Positions 15,039-22,547 of a DNA stretch of 23,021 nucleotides are shown one piece after another. The notes beneath the pieces are model-generated. The model was given only the letters and a program-made list of their open reading frames with translations, had not been told where the DNA came from and did not search any database. The number at the start of each line of letters is the position of its first letter. Positions within the stretch are counted from its first letter, which is position 1. This DNA is from DATAEY01 sp038199035 (GTDB lineage Bacteria; Actinomycetota; Thermoleophilia; Solirubrobacterales; Solirubrobacteraceae), in contig JBBPZM010000011.1 in assembly GCA_038199035.1 (NCBI GenBank), positions 1 through 23,021 on the forward strand, read 5' to 3'. The position numbers were made by a program, and so were the translations under genes.

Positions 15039-15683
15039 GTGGCTGAGGTCCTCTTCTTCATCGCCGGAATCGGTGCGATCGCCGGCGCCATCGGGGTCAT
15101 CGCGCTGCACAACCCCTTCTACAGCGTGCTGGCGCTGGTCGGGCACCTCCTATCGCTGGCCGCGCTGTTCCTGCTGCTGCGCGCCCAGTTCGTGGCCGCC
15201 GCGCAGGTCGTGGTCTACGCCGGGGCGGTGATGGTCCTGTACGTCTTCGTCGTCGCCTACGTGGGGGGCGAGGACCAGCCCCTGCGCTCGCCGGGAGCCG
15301 GGCTGGCGCCGCTGGCCACGGTTTTCGCCGGGGCGCTGCTGGTCGAACTGCTCATCGCCATGCTGGGCTCCGGGCTGCAGGCACTCGCCCGCGACGGGGC
15401 GCCCTTCGACCCACGCTTCGGCACGCCCGCGCAGATCGGCCAGCTCTTCCTCACCCGCTTCCTCCTGGCCTTCGAGGTGGCGTCCTACCTGCTGCTGGTG
15501 GCCGCGGTGGGTGCCGTCATCCTCGCCCGGCGCCGGCGCGGGCTCGCCGGCGCCCCCCCGCTGCGCGTCTTCGAAGACCCGCAGCCCGCGGGCACGGGGA
15601 CGATGGCCGAGAGCGTCGGGGCGCTGGTGGCGGGCACGACCCGCGAGGGCGCGGCCGAGCGAACCCCGGTGGGGGGCTGGTAG
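15039..15683 (+). CDS. nuoJ: NADH-quinone oxidoreductase subunit J
   Basis: A 214-residue membrane subunit with about five helices. Helix 3 is the family hallmark, QFVAAAQVVVYAGAVMVLYV, which contains the pi-bulge that switches conformation during turnover. The first helices include NPFYSVLALVGHLLSLAALF. A long periplasm- or membrane-side segment follows, then LAFEVASYLLLVAAVGAVIL. After RRRR near 165 comes a non-membrane tail of about 45 residues that is Gly/Ala/Thr-rich, longer than in many homologues. The start is GTG at 15039 with no strong ribosome site, just after the palindromic element. The gap to nuoK is 2 bp. Confidence 0.95.
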   Translation: MAEVLFFIAGIGAIAGAIGVIALHNPFYSVLALVGHLLSLAALFLLLRAQFVAAAQVVVYAGAVMVLYVFVVAYVGGEDQPLRSPGAGLAPLATVFAGALLVELLIAMLGSGLQALARDGAPFDPRFGTPAQIGQLFLTRFLLAFEVASYLLLVAAVGAVILARRRRGLAGAPPLRVFEDPQPAGTGTMAESVGALVAGTTREGAAERTPVGGW

Positions 15684-15685
15684 TC

Positions 15686-15985
15686 GTGGCCATCGGCTGG
15701 TACCTGGCCGTGTCGGCCTTCGTGTTCTGCATCGGCGCCGGCGGCGTGCTGACGCGGCGCAACCCGCTGGTGGTCCTCCTGTGCCTGGAGCTGATGCTCA
15801 ACGCGGGCAACCTCGCGCTCGTCGCCTTCTCGCGCGCCCACGGCTCAGGCGACGGGCAGATCTTCGCGTTGATCGTCATGGTGGTGGCGGCGTGCGAGGT
15901 CGTCGTCGGCCTCGGGCTCATCGTGGCCATCCACCGCCAGCGCCTGCCCGTCGACGTGGACGAGCTGAGCGAGCTGCGGGGATGA
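15686..15985 (+). CDS. nuoK: NADH-quinone oxidoreductase subunit K
   Basis: A 99-residue antiporter-like membrane subunit with three helices, similar to MrpC. The two buried glutamates of the proton path are visible in LCLELMLNAGNL (about residue 35) and VVAACEVVVGLGLIVAIHR (about residue 71). Length is normal. The GTG start lies 2 bp after the nuoJ stop, and a run of G (GGTGGGGGG) in the end of nuoJ serves as ribosome site. A 40-bp gap with GAGGAGG follows before nuoL. Confidence 0.96.
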   Translation: MAIGWYLAVSAFVFCIGAGGVLTRRNPLVVLLCLELMLNAGNLALVAFSRAHGSGDGQIFALIVMVVAACEVVVGLGLIVAIHRQRLPVDVDELSELRG

Positions 15986-16008
15986 CGGCGGCGGGCGCTC
16001 ACCGCCCC

Positions 16009-16015
16009 GAGGAGG
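16009..16015 (+). promoter_or_regulatory. Strong ribosome binding site for nuoL
   Basis: GAGGAGG, 10 bases before GTG at 16026, is one of the best Shine-Dalgarno matches in the operon. It fixes the nuoL start, which is not coupled to nuoK by overlap. Confidence 0.75.
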
Positions 16016-16025
16016 CCTTCGGCTC

Positions 16026-18038
16026 GTGAGCCCGACCCTGCTCGGCTGGCTGGTCCTCCTCTTCCCGCTCGTGGGCACCGTGGCCATCGCGCTGGGCTGG
16101 CGGGCCCTGCCCGGGCGCACGGCGGGCTGGATCGGCACCGGAGCGATCGCCCTGTCGTTCGTCGCCTCGATCGGTGCGCTGCTGTCACTGCTCTCGCGTC
16201 CGGCGGGCGACCGCCAGGTCGTCTCGACGCTGTGGAGCTACGCCAGCACGGTCGGGGTCGACGCCAAGCTGACGATCCTCGTCGACCCCCTCTCGGTGTT
16301 CATGATCCTCGTGGTCACCGGGGTGTCGATGCTCATCCACCTCTACTCGGTGGCCTACCTGGCGTCGGACCGCGGCTACGTGCGCTTCTTCGCCTACCTC
16401 AACTACTTCGTCTTCTCGATGCTCCTGCTGGTCCTGGCCGGCAACTTCGTCGCGCTGATCATCGGCTGGGCCTTCGTGGGCGCCGCCTCCTACCTGCTGA
16501 TCTCCTTCTGGTACCGGCGCACGACGGCCACCAGCGCCGGGATCAAGGCCTTCGTCATGAACGTCATCGGCGACGTGGGCCTGGTGCTCGGGACGTACTT
16601 CATCTTCAAGCACGTCGGGACGCTGGACTACCTCAAGACGTTCGGGCTCACCGCGAAGGCGTTCTCGCCCAACGACGCTGACCTGGTCGCCGGCTGCATC
16701 CTGCTGCTGTTCGGCGCGTTCGCCAAGTCGGCGCAGATCCCCCTGCACACCTGGCTGCCCGACGCCATGGAGGGGCCCACGCCGGTCTCTGCGCTGATCC
16801 ACGCCGCGACGATGGTCACCGCCGGCGTCTACCTGATCGCGCGCATGCACCCGCTGTTCGAGCGCGCGCCGATCGCCGCCGACGTGGGGGCGATCATCGG
16901 CTGCCTCACGCTCTTCGTGGCCGCGACCATCGGCCTGGCGGTGGTCGACCTCAAGCGCGTGATCGCCTACTCGACGATGTCGCAGATCGGCTACATGATC
17001 ATGGGCGTCTCCTCGGGCGCCTACGCCGCCGGCCTGTTCCACCTCTTCACCCACGCCTTCTTCAAGGCGCTGCTGTTCATGGCCGCCGGCTCGGTGATCG
17101 GCGCGATGGCCGGGATCCAGTCGCTGGACCGCATGGGCGGGTTCCGCCGTGCCATGCCGTTCACCTTCGGCTGCTTCATCGCCGGCGGACTCGCCCTGGC
17201 CGCCGTGCCGCCGTTCTCGGGCTTCTTCTCCAAGGACGAGATCCTCCTCGCCGTCGCGCAGCGCGGCGGCTGGCACTGGGCGCTGTGGGCCATCGGCTAC
17301 CTGGCCTCGTTCATCACCGCCGTCTACACGTTCCGCCTGATCTTCCGCGCCTTCGCCGGGGAGCCGGTGGCCGAGGCGCGCGAGCTCGAGCAGGGGCTCC
17401 TCGCCCACGCCGAGACCCCGACCAACCCGATGACCGGCGAGGAGGAGGACACCGACGTCGGCTTCCCCGGCCCCGAGCACCACATCGCCGAGCGGTCGCT
17501 GCCGATGAAGGTGGCGATGGGCGTGCTGGTCGTCGGGGCCGTCGGCGCGGGCTGGGTGCAGATCCCGGGCGTTACCCACGTCGTCGACGCCTTCTTGCGG
17601 CCATCGTTCGCCGACTCGCGGCTCTACGAGGCGCAGCCCCCGGCCGGGCTGACGACGCTGGGCCTGATCCTCGGGGCGGTGCTGAGCATCGCCGGCATCG
17701 TGGTCGCCTGGGCGGTGTGGGTGCGCCGGCCGGGCACGGCGCGCCGGCTTTGCGAGCGGGCCACCGGGCTGCACGACCTGCTGGTCAACAAGTGGTACTT
17801 CGACCGCGTCTACGACTCGGCCTTCGTGCGCCCGGGCGCCGCGCTGGGGCGCTTCGCCCAGCAGACCTTCGAGCGCGTGTTCGTCGACCGCACGGTCATG
17901 GGAGCTCCGCTGGGCATCGTGCGCGCCGGGTCGGCCGCGGTCCGCGCCGTCCAGAGCGGGTTCCTGCGCTACTACGCGGCCCTCCTAGTGGTGGGGCTGG
18001 CCGCGGTCGCCCTCTACTTCCTGATCGTGAGCAGCTGA
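16026..18038 (+). CDS. nuoL: NADH-quinone oxidoreductase subunit L
   Basis: A 670-residue distal proton-pumping subunit, Mrp-antiporter-like, with the long lateral helix. The core shows the NuoL pattern LHTWLPDAMEGPTPVSALIH followed by AATMVTAGVYLIARM near residues 240-270, FAKSAQIPLH with the key lysine before it, and the VVDLKRVIAYSTMSQIGYM helix. PFSGFFSKDEIL marks the later half. The hydrophilic loop at about 450-495 (ETPTNPMTGEEEDTD) is variable. The C-terminal region LVNKWYFDRVYDSAFVRP followed by a last hydrophobic helix fits the lateral helix and final anchor. The end overlaps nuoM as TGATG. Confidence 0.97.
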   Translation: MSPTLLGWLVLLFPLVGTVAIALGWRALPGRTAGWIGTGAIALSFVASIGALLSLLSRPAGDRQVVSTLWSYASTVGVDAKLTILVDPLSVFMILVVTGVSMLIHLYSVAYLASDRGYVRFFAYLNYFVFSMLLLVLAGNFVALIIGWAFVGAASYLLISFWYRRTTATSAGIKAFVMNVIGDVGLVLGTYFIFKHVGTLDYLKTFGLTAKAFSPNDADLVAGCILLLFGAFAKSAQIPLHTWLPDAMEGPTPVSALIHAATMVTAGVYLIARMHPLFERAPIAADVGAIIGCLTLFVAATIGLAVVDLKRVIAYSTMSQIGYMIMGVSSGAYAAGLFHLFTHAFFKALLFMAAGSVIGAMAGIQSLDRMGGFRRAMPFTFGCFIAGGLALAAVPPFSGFFSKDEILLAVAQRGGWHWALWAIGYLASFITAVYTFRLIFRAFAGEPVAEARELEQGLLAHAETPTNPMTGEEEDTDVGFPGPEHHIAERSLPMKVAMGVLVVGAVGAGWVQIPGVTHVVDAFLRPSFADSRLYEAQPPAGLTTLGLILGAVLSIAGIVVAWAVWVRRPGTARRLCERATGLHDLLVNKWYFDRVYDSAFVRPGAALGRFAQQTFERVFVDRTVMGAPLGIVRAGSAAVRAVQSGFLRYYAALLVVGLAAVALYFLIVSS

Positions 18039-19612
18039 TGGGGCACGTGCCGCTGTCGATCCTGCTGTGGCTCCCCCTCGCCGCGGGGGCGGCCGGGGCG
18101 CTGCTGCCGCGCTGGGTCGCGCCGCGCGTCGCGCTGGGCGGAGCGGTGGCGGCGCTCGTCCTGGCCATCGGCTACGTCGTGGGCTTCGACCGCACCCAGG
18201 CGGGGCTGCAATTCGTCACCGACCAGACGTGGATCGCCCAGCTGGGCATCCACTACAAGCTCGGGCTGGACGGGCTGAACCTCTTCCTCGTCCTGCTCAC
18301 CACCCTCGTGTGGGCGGCGGCGGCGCTGGCCGCCAACCTCCGCGAGTGGGAGCGCCCGCGGCTCTTCTTCTTCCTCCTCGGGCTGGCCGAGAGTGGAGTC
18401 CTCGGCGCCTTCCTCGCCCAGGACCTCGCGCTCTTCGTGGCCTTCTTCGACCTGATGCTGATCCCCTTCTACCTGCTGATCGGCGCCTGGGGCGGGCGCG
18501 AGCGGGTGCGCGCGACGACGAAGCTCGTCATCTACACATTGGTCGGCTCGCTCTTCATGCTCGCCGCGGCGATCGCCACCGGCGTGAGCGCGCAGGGCAC
18601 CTTCGGGCACCTGACCTTCGTGCTCTCCGACCTCGACCGCGTGCAGCTTCCCCACGGCGCGCAGATCTGGATCTTCCTGGGCTTCGCCGCCGCCTTCCTG
18701 GTGAAGATGCCGCTCTTCCCGCTGCACGGCTGGCTGCCCGACGGCTACCGGGCGATGCCCCTGCCCGTCCTGGTCGTGTTCTCGGCCGTGCTCTCCAAGG
18801 TGGCCGCCTACGGCTTCCTGCGCATCGTCCTGCCCGTGCTGCCCGACGCCTCGGCCAGCCTCCAGGTGCTGATGCTGGTCATCGCGCTGGCCTCGATCCT
18901 CTACGGCTCGGTGATGGCGTTCACCCAGACAGACACCCGCCTGATCGTGGGCTTCTCCTCGGTGGCCCAGCTGGGCTTCATCACGCTGGGGATCTTCTCG
19001 CTGCGCCCCGAGGGCGCGCAGGGCGCGCTGCTTCAGATGGTCAACCACGGGCTGGTGGTCGCGCCGCTGTTCTTCATCATCGGGCTGCTGGCCGCGCGCA
19101 CCGGGGGGTCGGAGGACATCCGCGACATGGGCGGCCTCGCCCTGCGGGCCCCGGTGCTGGCCGCCCTCTTCCTCATCACCGCGCTGGCCACGCTGGCCAT
19201 GCCGGGGTCGGCCAACTTCGCGGCCGAATTCCTCATCCTCCTCGGCGTCTTCAAGGCCAAGCTGGCCATCGCCGCCATCGCCTTCACGGGGGTCGTGCTG
19301 GCCAGCGTCTACATGCTGCGGGCGTTCATCCGCTCCATGCACGACCGCGGCGGTGAGCGGACGGAGTCGCGCGAGATCAGCCTGGCCGACGCGGCTGTGG
19401 TCGCTCCGCTGGTGGCCTGCATCGTCGCGCTGGCCTTCTACCCCCAGCTGCCGCTCGCGCGCTCGGAGGGCACGGTGAAGGGCACTGTGCGAACCGCGCA
19501 GCTGATCGCCCAGCCGCCGTCGCCGCGGGCACGGGTCGTCCAGCCGCTGGGGCCGGGGAACGGGCAGGGGCCCCCGATTCCCTCGCCGCCGCCCGAGGGC
19601 CAGATCCCGTGA
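18038..19612 (+). CDS. nuoM: NADH-quinone oxidoreductase subunit M
   Basis: A 524-residue Mrp-antiporter-like proton-pumping subunit with about 14 helices. FFDLMLIPFYLLIGAWGG holds the helix 5 Glu/Asp region, and FAAAFLVKMPLFPLHGWLPD the central lysine helix. FTQTDTRLIVGFSSVAQLGF is the second half equivalent. The loop after LHGWLPD reads GYRAMPLPV, where common NuoM proteins have an EAPT-type sequence; this variant is intact and looks like a lineage form. After about residue 490 the protein ends in a Pro/Gly-rich tail (SPPPEGQIP). The start shares a base with the nuoL stop, and the stop overlaps nuoN. Confidence 0.96.
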   Translation: MGHVPLSILLWLPLAAGAAGALLPRWVAPRVALGGAVAALVLAIGYVVGFDRTQAGLQFVTDQTWIAQLGIHYKLGLDGLNLFLVLLTTLVWAAAALAANLREWERPRLFFFLLGLAESGVLGAFLAQDLALFVAFFDLMLIPFYLLIGAWGGRERVRATTKLVIYTLVGSLFMLAAAIATGVSAQGTFGHLTFVLSDLDRVQLPHGAQIWIFLGFAAAFLVKMPLFPLHGWLPDGYRAMPLPVLVVFSAVLSKVAAYGFLRIVLPVLPDASASLQVLMLVIALASILYGSVMAFTQTDTRLIVGFSSVAQLGFITLGIFSLRPEGAQGALLQMVNHGLVVAPLFFIIGLLAARTGGSEDIRDMGGLALRAPVLAALFLITALATLAMPGSANFAAEFLILLGVFKAKLAIAAIAFTGVVLASVYMLRAFIRSMHDRGGERTESREISLADAAVVAPLVACIVALAFYPQLPLARSEGTVKGTVRTAQLIAQPPSPRARVVQPLGPGNGQGPPIPSPPPEGQIP

Positions 19613-21213
19613 TGGCGCTGCTGGCCGCGGCCAAGGGGCCGCACATCGACTTCGCCGGGCTGTCGCCGCTGATCGCGCTGCTGGGCGGGGCGGCGGTGGT
19701 CCTGCTCGTCGGTCTGCTCCCCAGCCGCGACGACGGGGGAAGGGTGTCGGCGGCGGTGGCGCTGGCCGCCCTGGCCGCCGCCCTGGGGTTGACCATCTGG
19801 CAATTCGGCCAGTCCAAGTCGATCGTCGCCGGCGCCTTGGCCGTGGACGGCCTGGCCCTGGTGCTGAACCTGATCTTCGTGGTGGCGGCGGTCAGCGCCG
19901 TGCTGCTCTCGCTGCGAGGGTCGGCCGTCCGGGAGGCCGGCCCCGGCGAGCACCACGCCCTGCTGCTCTCGGCCGTGGCCGGGATGTCGCTGCTGGCCGG
20001 CGCCCAGAACACGATCACGCTCTTCCTCGGCCTCGAGCTGCTCTCGATCTCGCTCTACGTGCTGTGCGCGGCCGAGCTGCGGCGCCGCACCTCGCTCGAG
20101 TCGGGCCTCAAGTACCTGGTCGTCGGCTCGGTCGGCTCGGCCACGCTGCTCTACGGGCTCGCCCTCCTCTACGGAGCCACCAACGCCACCGACTTCGCGG
20201 CCATCGCCCGCGGACTCGGTCCCGGCGGGCTGGCCGCCAACCCGCTCGCGCTGACCGGCATCGCCCTCGTTGTGACCGGGCTGTGCTTCAAGGCCTCGGT
20301 GGCGCCGTTCCACCAGTGGACCCCCGATGTCTACGAGGGCGCGCCGACCCCCATTACCGCGTTCATGGCCGTGGCCACAAAGGCGGCGGCGTTCGGGGTG
20401 CTCCTGCGCTTCTTCGACGTGGCCCTGATCGACGCGGCCATCGACTGGGCGCCCGTGCTGGCCGCGCTGGCCGCGGTGACGATCATCGCCGGCAACGTGG
20501 GCGCACTGGGCCAGTCCTCGCTCAAGCGCCTGCTGGCGTGGTCGAGCGTCGCCCAGGCCGGGTACATGCTGGCCGGCGTGGTCGTGGCCTCGCGGCTGGG
20601 CGCCCAGGCCACGGTCTTCTACCTGGCCGTCTACCTGTTCATGAACCTGGCGGCCTTCGCGGTGGTCGTGGCCCGCGAGCGCGAAACCGACCGCGGCGAC
20701 GACATCTCCGCCCTGGCCGGGATCGGCGCCACCCGGCCCTGGCTGGCCTGGCCGATGACGCTGGCCATGCTCTCGCTGGCCGGCATCCCGATCACCGCCG
20801 GCTTCTGGGGGAAGTTCTACCTGATCGACGCGGCCGTGAACGGCGGCTTCACCTGGCTGGCCGTGGTCATCGTCATCGGGTCGATGATCTCGCTGGCCTA
20901 CTACCTGCGGGTCGTGGCGGCGATGTGGCTGACCGAGGAACCGGACGTGGTGGCGTCGCCGCCCTCGGGCCGCGCACGGCCCGCGATGGCCGGCGGCTCG
21001 CCCGAGGCGGACTCCGCGGGAGCGGATGGCGCGGACGGTTCCGCGCGCGGGCGCGCCATGGCCGGGGGGGCACCCGAGGCCGATCCGGCTCCCGAGCTCG
21101 AGACCGCCGCCGTCGCGGTGATCTTCGGGGCGGCGACCCTCTTCTTCGGGATCGTCCCCGCGCCGCTCCTGCACCTGGCCAACCAGGCCGGGCACGGGCT
21201 GGGCCTGCTCTAG
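19612..21213 (+). CDS. nuoN: NADH-quinone oxidoreductase subunit N
   Basis: A 533-residue Mrp-antiporter-like proton-pumping subunit closest to NuoK. Its hallmark is FKASVAPFHQWTPDVYEGAP followed by TPITAFMAVATKAAAFG near residues 227-265, with the helix-7 lysine, and SSLKRLLAWSSVAQAGYML near 302-320. The site LFLGLELLSISLYVL carries the helix 5 glutamate. Before the last helix a hydrophilic insert of about 55 residues (from TEEPDVVAS) contains an imperfect internal duplication (AMAGGSPEAD and AMAGGAPEAD). ATG at 19612 gives TGATG with nuoM; GTG one codon earlier (19609) is equally possible. It is the last gene of the operon. Confidence 0.96.
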   Translation: MALLAAAKGPHIDFAGLSPLIALLGGAAVVLLVGLLPSRDDGGRVSAAVALAALAAALGLTIWQFGQSKSIVAGALAVDGLALVLNLIFVVAAVSAVLLSLRGSAVREAGPGEHHALLLSAVAGMSLLAGAQNTITLFLGLELLSISLYVLCAAELRRRTSLESGLKYLVVGSVGSATLLYGLALLYGATNATDFAAIARGLGPGGLAANPLALTGIALVVTGLCFKASVAPFHQWTPDVYEGAPTPITAFMAVATKAAAFGVLLRFFDVALIDAAIDWAPVLAALAAVTIIAGNVGALGQSSLKRLLAWSSVAQAGYMLAGVVVASRLGAQATVFYLAVYLFMNLAAFAVVVARERETDRGDDISALAGIGATRPWLAWPMTLAMLSLAGIPITAGFWGKFYLIDAAVNGGFTWLAVVIVIGSMISLAYYLRVVAAMWLTEEPDVVASPPSGRARPAMAGGSPEADSAGADGADGSARGRAMAGGAPEADPAPELETAAVAVIFGAATLFFGIVPAPLLHLANQAGHGLGLL

Positions 21214-21424
21214 CCAGGTCGCCGGCGCCTCTCCGGCATCCAGTGTCGGCTCCCTGGGCGAAAGCTCGCTCGAGCGTCCGCGTCGCGCCTCTGATTGAGC
21301 GAGGCAAGGTGCTCTCGCCTCCATTCCCACGACGAGGCCTTTGTCGCCGTTACAACCCGCTCCTAGGCTCAGAGAACGGTTGAGCTCTCCCTCGTCAATC
21401 GGCAGAGCTGCCGGCTCGGAAGGC
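21214..21424. other. Intergenic region after the nuo operon
   Basis: I see no gene here. A GCCGG/CCGGC hairpin (21221-21237) follows the nuoN stop but has no T run. AGCTCT/AGAGCT (21383-21409) could pair across a 15-base loop. A stretch at 21394-21416 resembles the D arm and anticodon 5' side of a tRNA (TCAATCGGCAGAGC then TGCCGGCTC), without a matching acceptor or T arm. Confidence 0.4.
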
Positions 21425-21532
21425 TCAGGACTTGATCAGCGGCTTGGCGGCAGCGAGCGCTTCGGCCATGGTGAAGGCGCGGTAGAAGGCGGCAAGCGCC
21501 GCCTCGACGATGCGGCCCTCCTCCCGACGCAT
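21425..21532 (-). CDS. Possible small ORF or gene remnant
   Basis: A short minus-strand frame of 35 residues begins MRREEGRIVEAALAAFYRAF and ends MAEALAAAKPLIKS. Its composition is helix-like and less arginine-biased than the antisense shadows around it, and the frame continues upstream as FAYPITEGV into the start of the osmC-like gene. It could be the C-terminal end of a gene cut off when the osmC-like gene arrived, or simply chance. I recognise no family. Confidence 0.2.
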   Translation of the reverse strand: MRREEGRIVEAALAAFYRAFTMAEALAAAKPLIKS

Positions 21533-21565
21533 GACGCCCTCCGTGATCGGGTATGCGAACCGGTG

Positions 21566-22030
21566 ATGACCGAGCCCTCCTATCTCTCCAAGGTTCGGAT
21601 CGAGCGCCTCGGGGGCCCGCAGCGCCTCGCCCACCTCCCGGCCGAGCTGGAGCCGATCGCCTTCGGCGTCCACTCGCAGGTCGCCGAGCACTACGGGGTC
21701 AGACCCGGCCAGTACCCCCCGCACGCCACCACGCTGGATTACGTGGTGGCCGCCGCCGGCGGGTGACTGGCCGGCACCTTCGCCGGCGCGCTGGAAGCGC
21801 GTCAAATCGAAGTCGATCGGGACCAGCTGGGGGTCGAGGCGGTGGGGGAGATTTTCGACGAGGACGGCGTGCTCGTGATCGAGCGCATCACGGTTTCCTA
21901 TCGTCTGCGCATCCCCGCCGAGCAGCACGACGAGGCGCGGCGAGTCCACGGGTTCCACGCTCGCGGGTGCCCGGTGGCCCGGAGCCTCGAGGGCGGCATC
22001 GAGGTGGTGACCGAGCTGGAGCTCGTCTGA
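21566..22030 (+). CDS. OsmC/Ohr-family peroxidase, predicted selenoprotein
   Basis: Predicted 154-residue thiol/selenol peroxidase of the OsmC/Ohr family, which reduces organic hydroperoxides in the cytoplasm. The first half reads VRIERLGGPQRLAHLPAE, then HATTLDYVVAAAGG, and stops at TGA (21764-21766). The same frame continues as LAGTFAGALEAR through HARGCPVARSL to TELELV and a TGA at 22028. TGA codon 67 sits exactly where the family has its first catalytic cysteine (GGC-L-x-G-TF). The second cysteine is Cys135, so the spacing of 68 fits OsmC (about 65). Downstream of TGA the protein is intact for 87 codons, and a SECIS-like hairpin follows the codon. I therefore read codon 67 as selenocysteine. 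OsmC-like selenoproteins have been reported from microbial metagenomes. The alternative is a nonsense mutation. ATG at 21566 has a poor ribosome site; GTG at 21563 is adjacent. Confidence 0.85.
21785..21803 (+). promoter_or_regulatory. Candidate bacterial SECIS element
   Basis: GGCGCGC (21785-21791) pairs with GCGCGTC (21797-21803), including one G-U pair, around the five-base loop TGGAA. The loop begins 25 bases after the TGA, within the usual 16-37-base window for bacterial SECIS loops, and has G at its second position, as SelB recognition normally needs. A competing GCCGGC/GCCGGC hairpin (21770-21787) lies just before it, without a suitable G in the loop. Confidence 0.65.
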
Positions 22031-22547
22031 CGACTTGCCCTTTAGCGCACCTCTCTGGCGCTTGGAGAAGCTGGGGAGGTCCGGACCGCGAGCTCGATTG
22101 GGCCCAGGTCGAACACCTCAATTGCGAATTCGAGCCTGTCTGGCGCGTCTTGTGCTTTCGCATGCGGCGCGGGCCGTTGAATCGAGCGTCATCACAAGTG
22201 GTTTGGTAGCCGAGGCCTGCGATCAGGGCGGCGACGGCCAGCACGAGGAAGCTGACCGCCCCGGCGATCTGGGGGTCGCGTACCCGTATGTGCGCACCCA
22301 GGGCGCAGATGAAGTAAACGACGAGGCCGATCGCGGCGGCCGTGCCGAGCACCGGCACGGCCAAGCCGATCAGTAGTCCGACCGCGCCCGAGGCCAACAG
22401 CATGCCCAACGGAATCATCCATGCTTGCGACACCTCCACCTTGGCCGCGACGACCTTGACCGACTCGGCGCCCACGAAGTTCAGGCAGGCGGCGTAGCCG
22501 TACGCGAGCGCCGCGAGGATCGTGATTACAACGTAGGTGATGTGCAT
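21888..22547 (-). CDS. DoxX-like membrane protein with aberrant C-terminus
   Basis: The first 115 or so residues form a DoxX-like four-helix protein: MHITYVVITILAALAYGYAA, PLGMLLASGAVGLLIGLAVP, VLGTAAAIGLVVYFICALGA and GAVSFLVLAVAALIAGLGYQ. The loop VKVVAAKVEVSQAWMIPLG, with a small charged patch, is typical of the family. The role is unknown; some DoxX proteins are linked to redox stress. After GLGYQ (about 22200) the frame does not stop but runs another 105 residues of arginine- and serine-rich sequence antisense to the 3' end of the osmC-like gene. A normal protein would end near 22195, so the stop was probably lost through a rearrangement. ATG at 22547 immediately follows GGAG, too close for a standard ribosome site. 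Confidence 0.6.
   Translation of the reverse strand: MHITYVVITILAALAYGYAACLNFVGAESVKVVAAKVEVSQAWMIPLGMLLASGAVGLLIGLAVPVLGTAAAIGLVVYFICALGAHIRVRDPQIAGAVSFLVLAVAALIAGLGYQTTCDDARFNGPRRMRKHKTRQTGSNSQLRCSTWAQSSSRSGPPQLLQAPERCAKGQVVRRAPARSPPRCRPRGSGPPGTRERGTRGLAAPRRAARRGCADDRKP
22031..22195. other. Unassigned segment between osmC-like and doxX-like genes
   Basis: This 165-base stretch is richer in A and T than the flanks (for example CTCAATTGCGAATTCGAG near 22118-22135). On the plus strand a frame ending at 22209 contains ELDWAQVEHLNCEFEPVWRV, which looks more protein-like than random GC-rich frames but has no start or family I can name. It may be a fragment brought in by recombination that also removed the doxX-like stop. 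Confidence 0.3.

Noticed and set aside
16185..17774. 529-codon minus-strand frame opposite nuoL
   Set aside because: Mirror frame of a hydrophobic gene, giving highly charged repetitive sequence; not a protein family.
21221..21237. GCCGG/CCGGC hairpin after nuoN as operon terminator
   Set aside because: A five-base stem with no T run; too weak to call.
19438..21330. 630-codon minus-strand frame opposite nuoN
   Set aside because: Same artefact as above, opposite a clear membrane subunit.
21425..21958. 177-codon minus-strand frame through the osmC-like gene
   Set aside because: Most of it is antisense to the conserved OsmC-like protein; only the last 35 codons were kept, as a low-confidence remnant.
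21842..22030. Separate 62-residue gene for the second half of the osmC-like protein
   Set aside because: The frame and family continuity with 21566-21763 across a single TGA at the catalytic position make one recoded gene a better reading.
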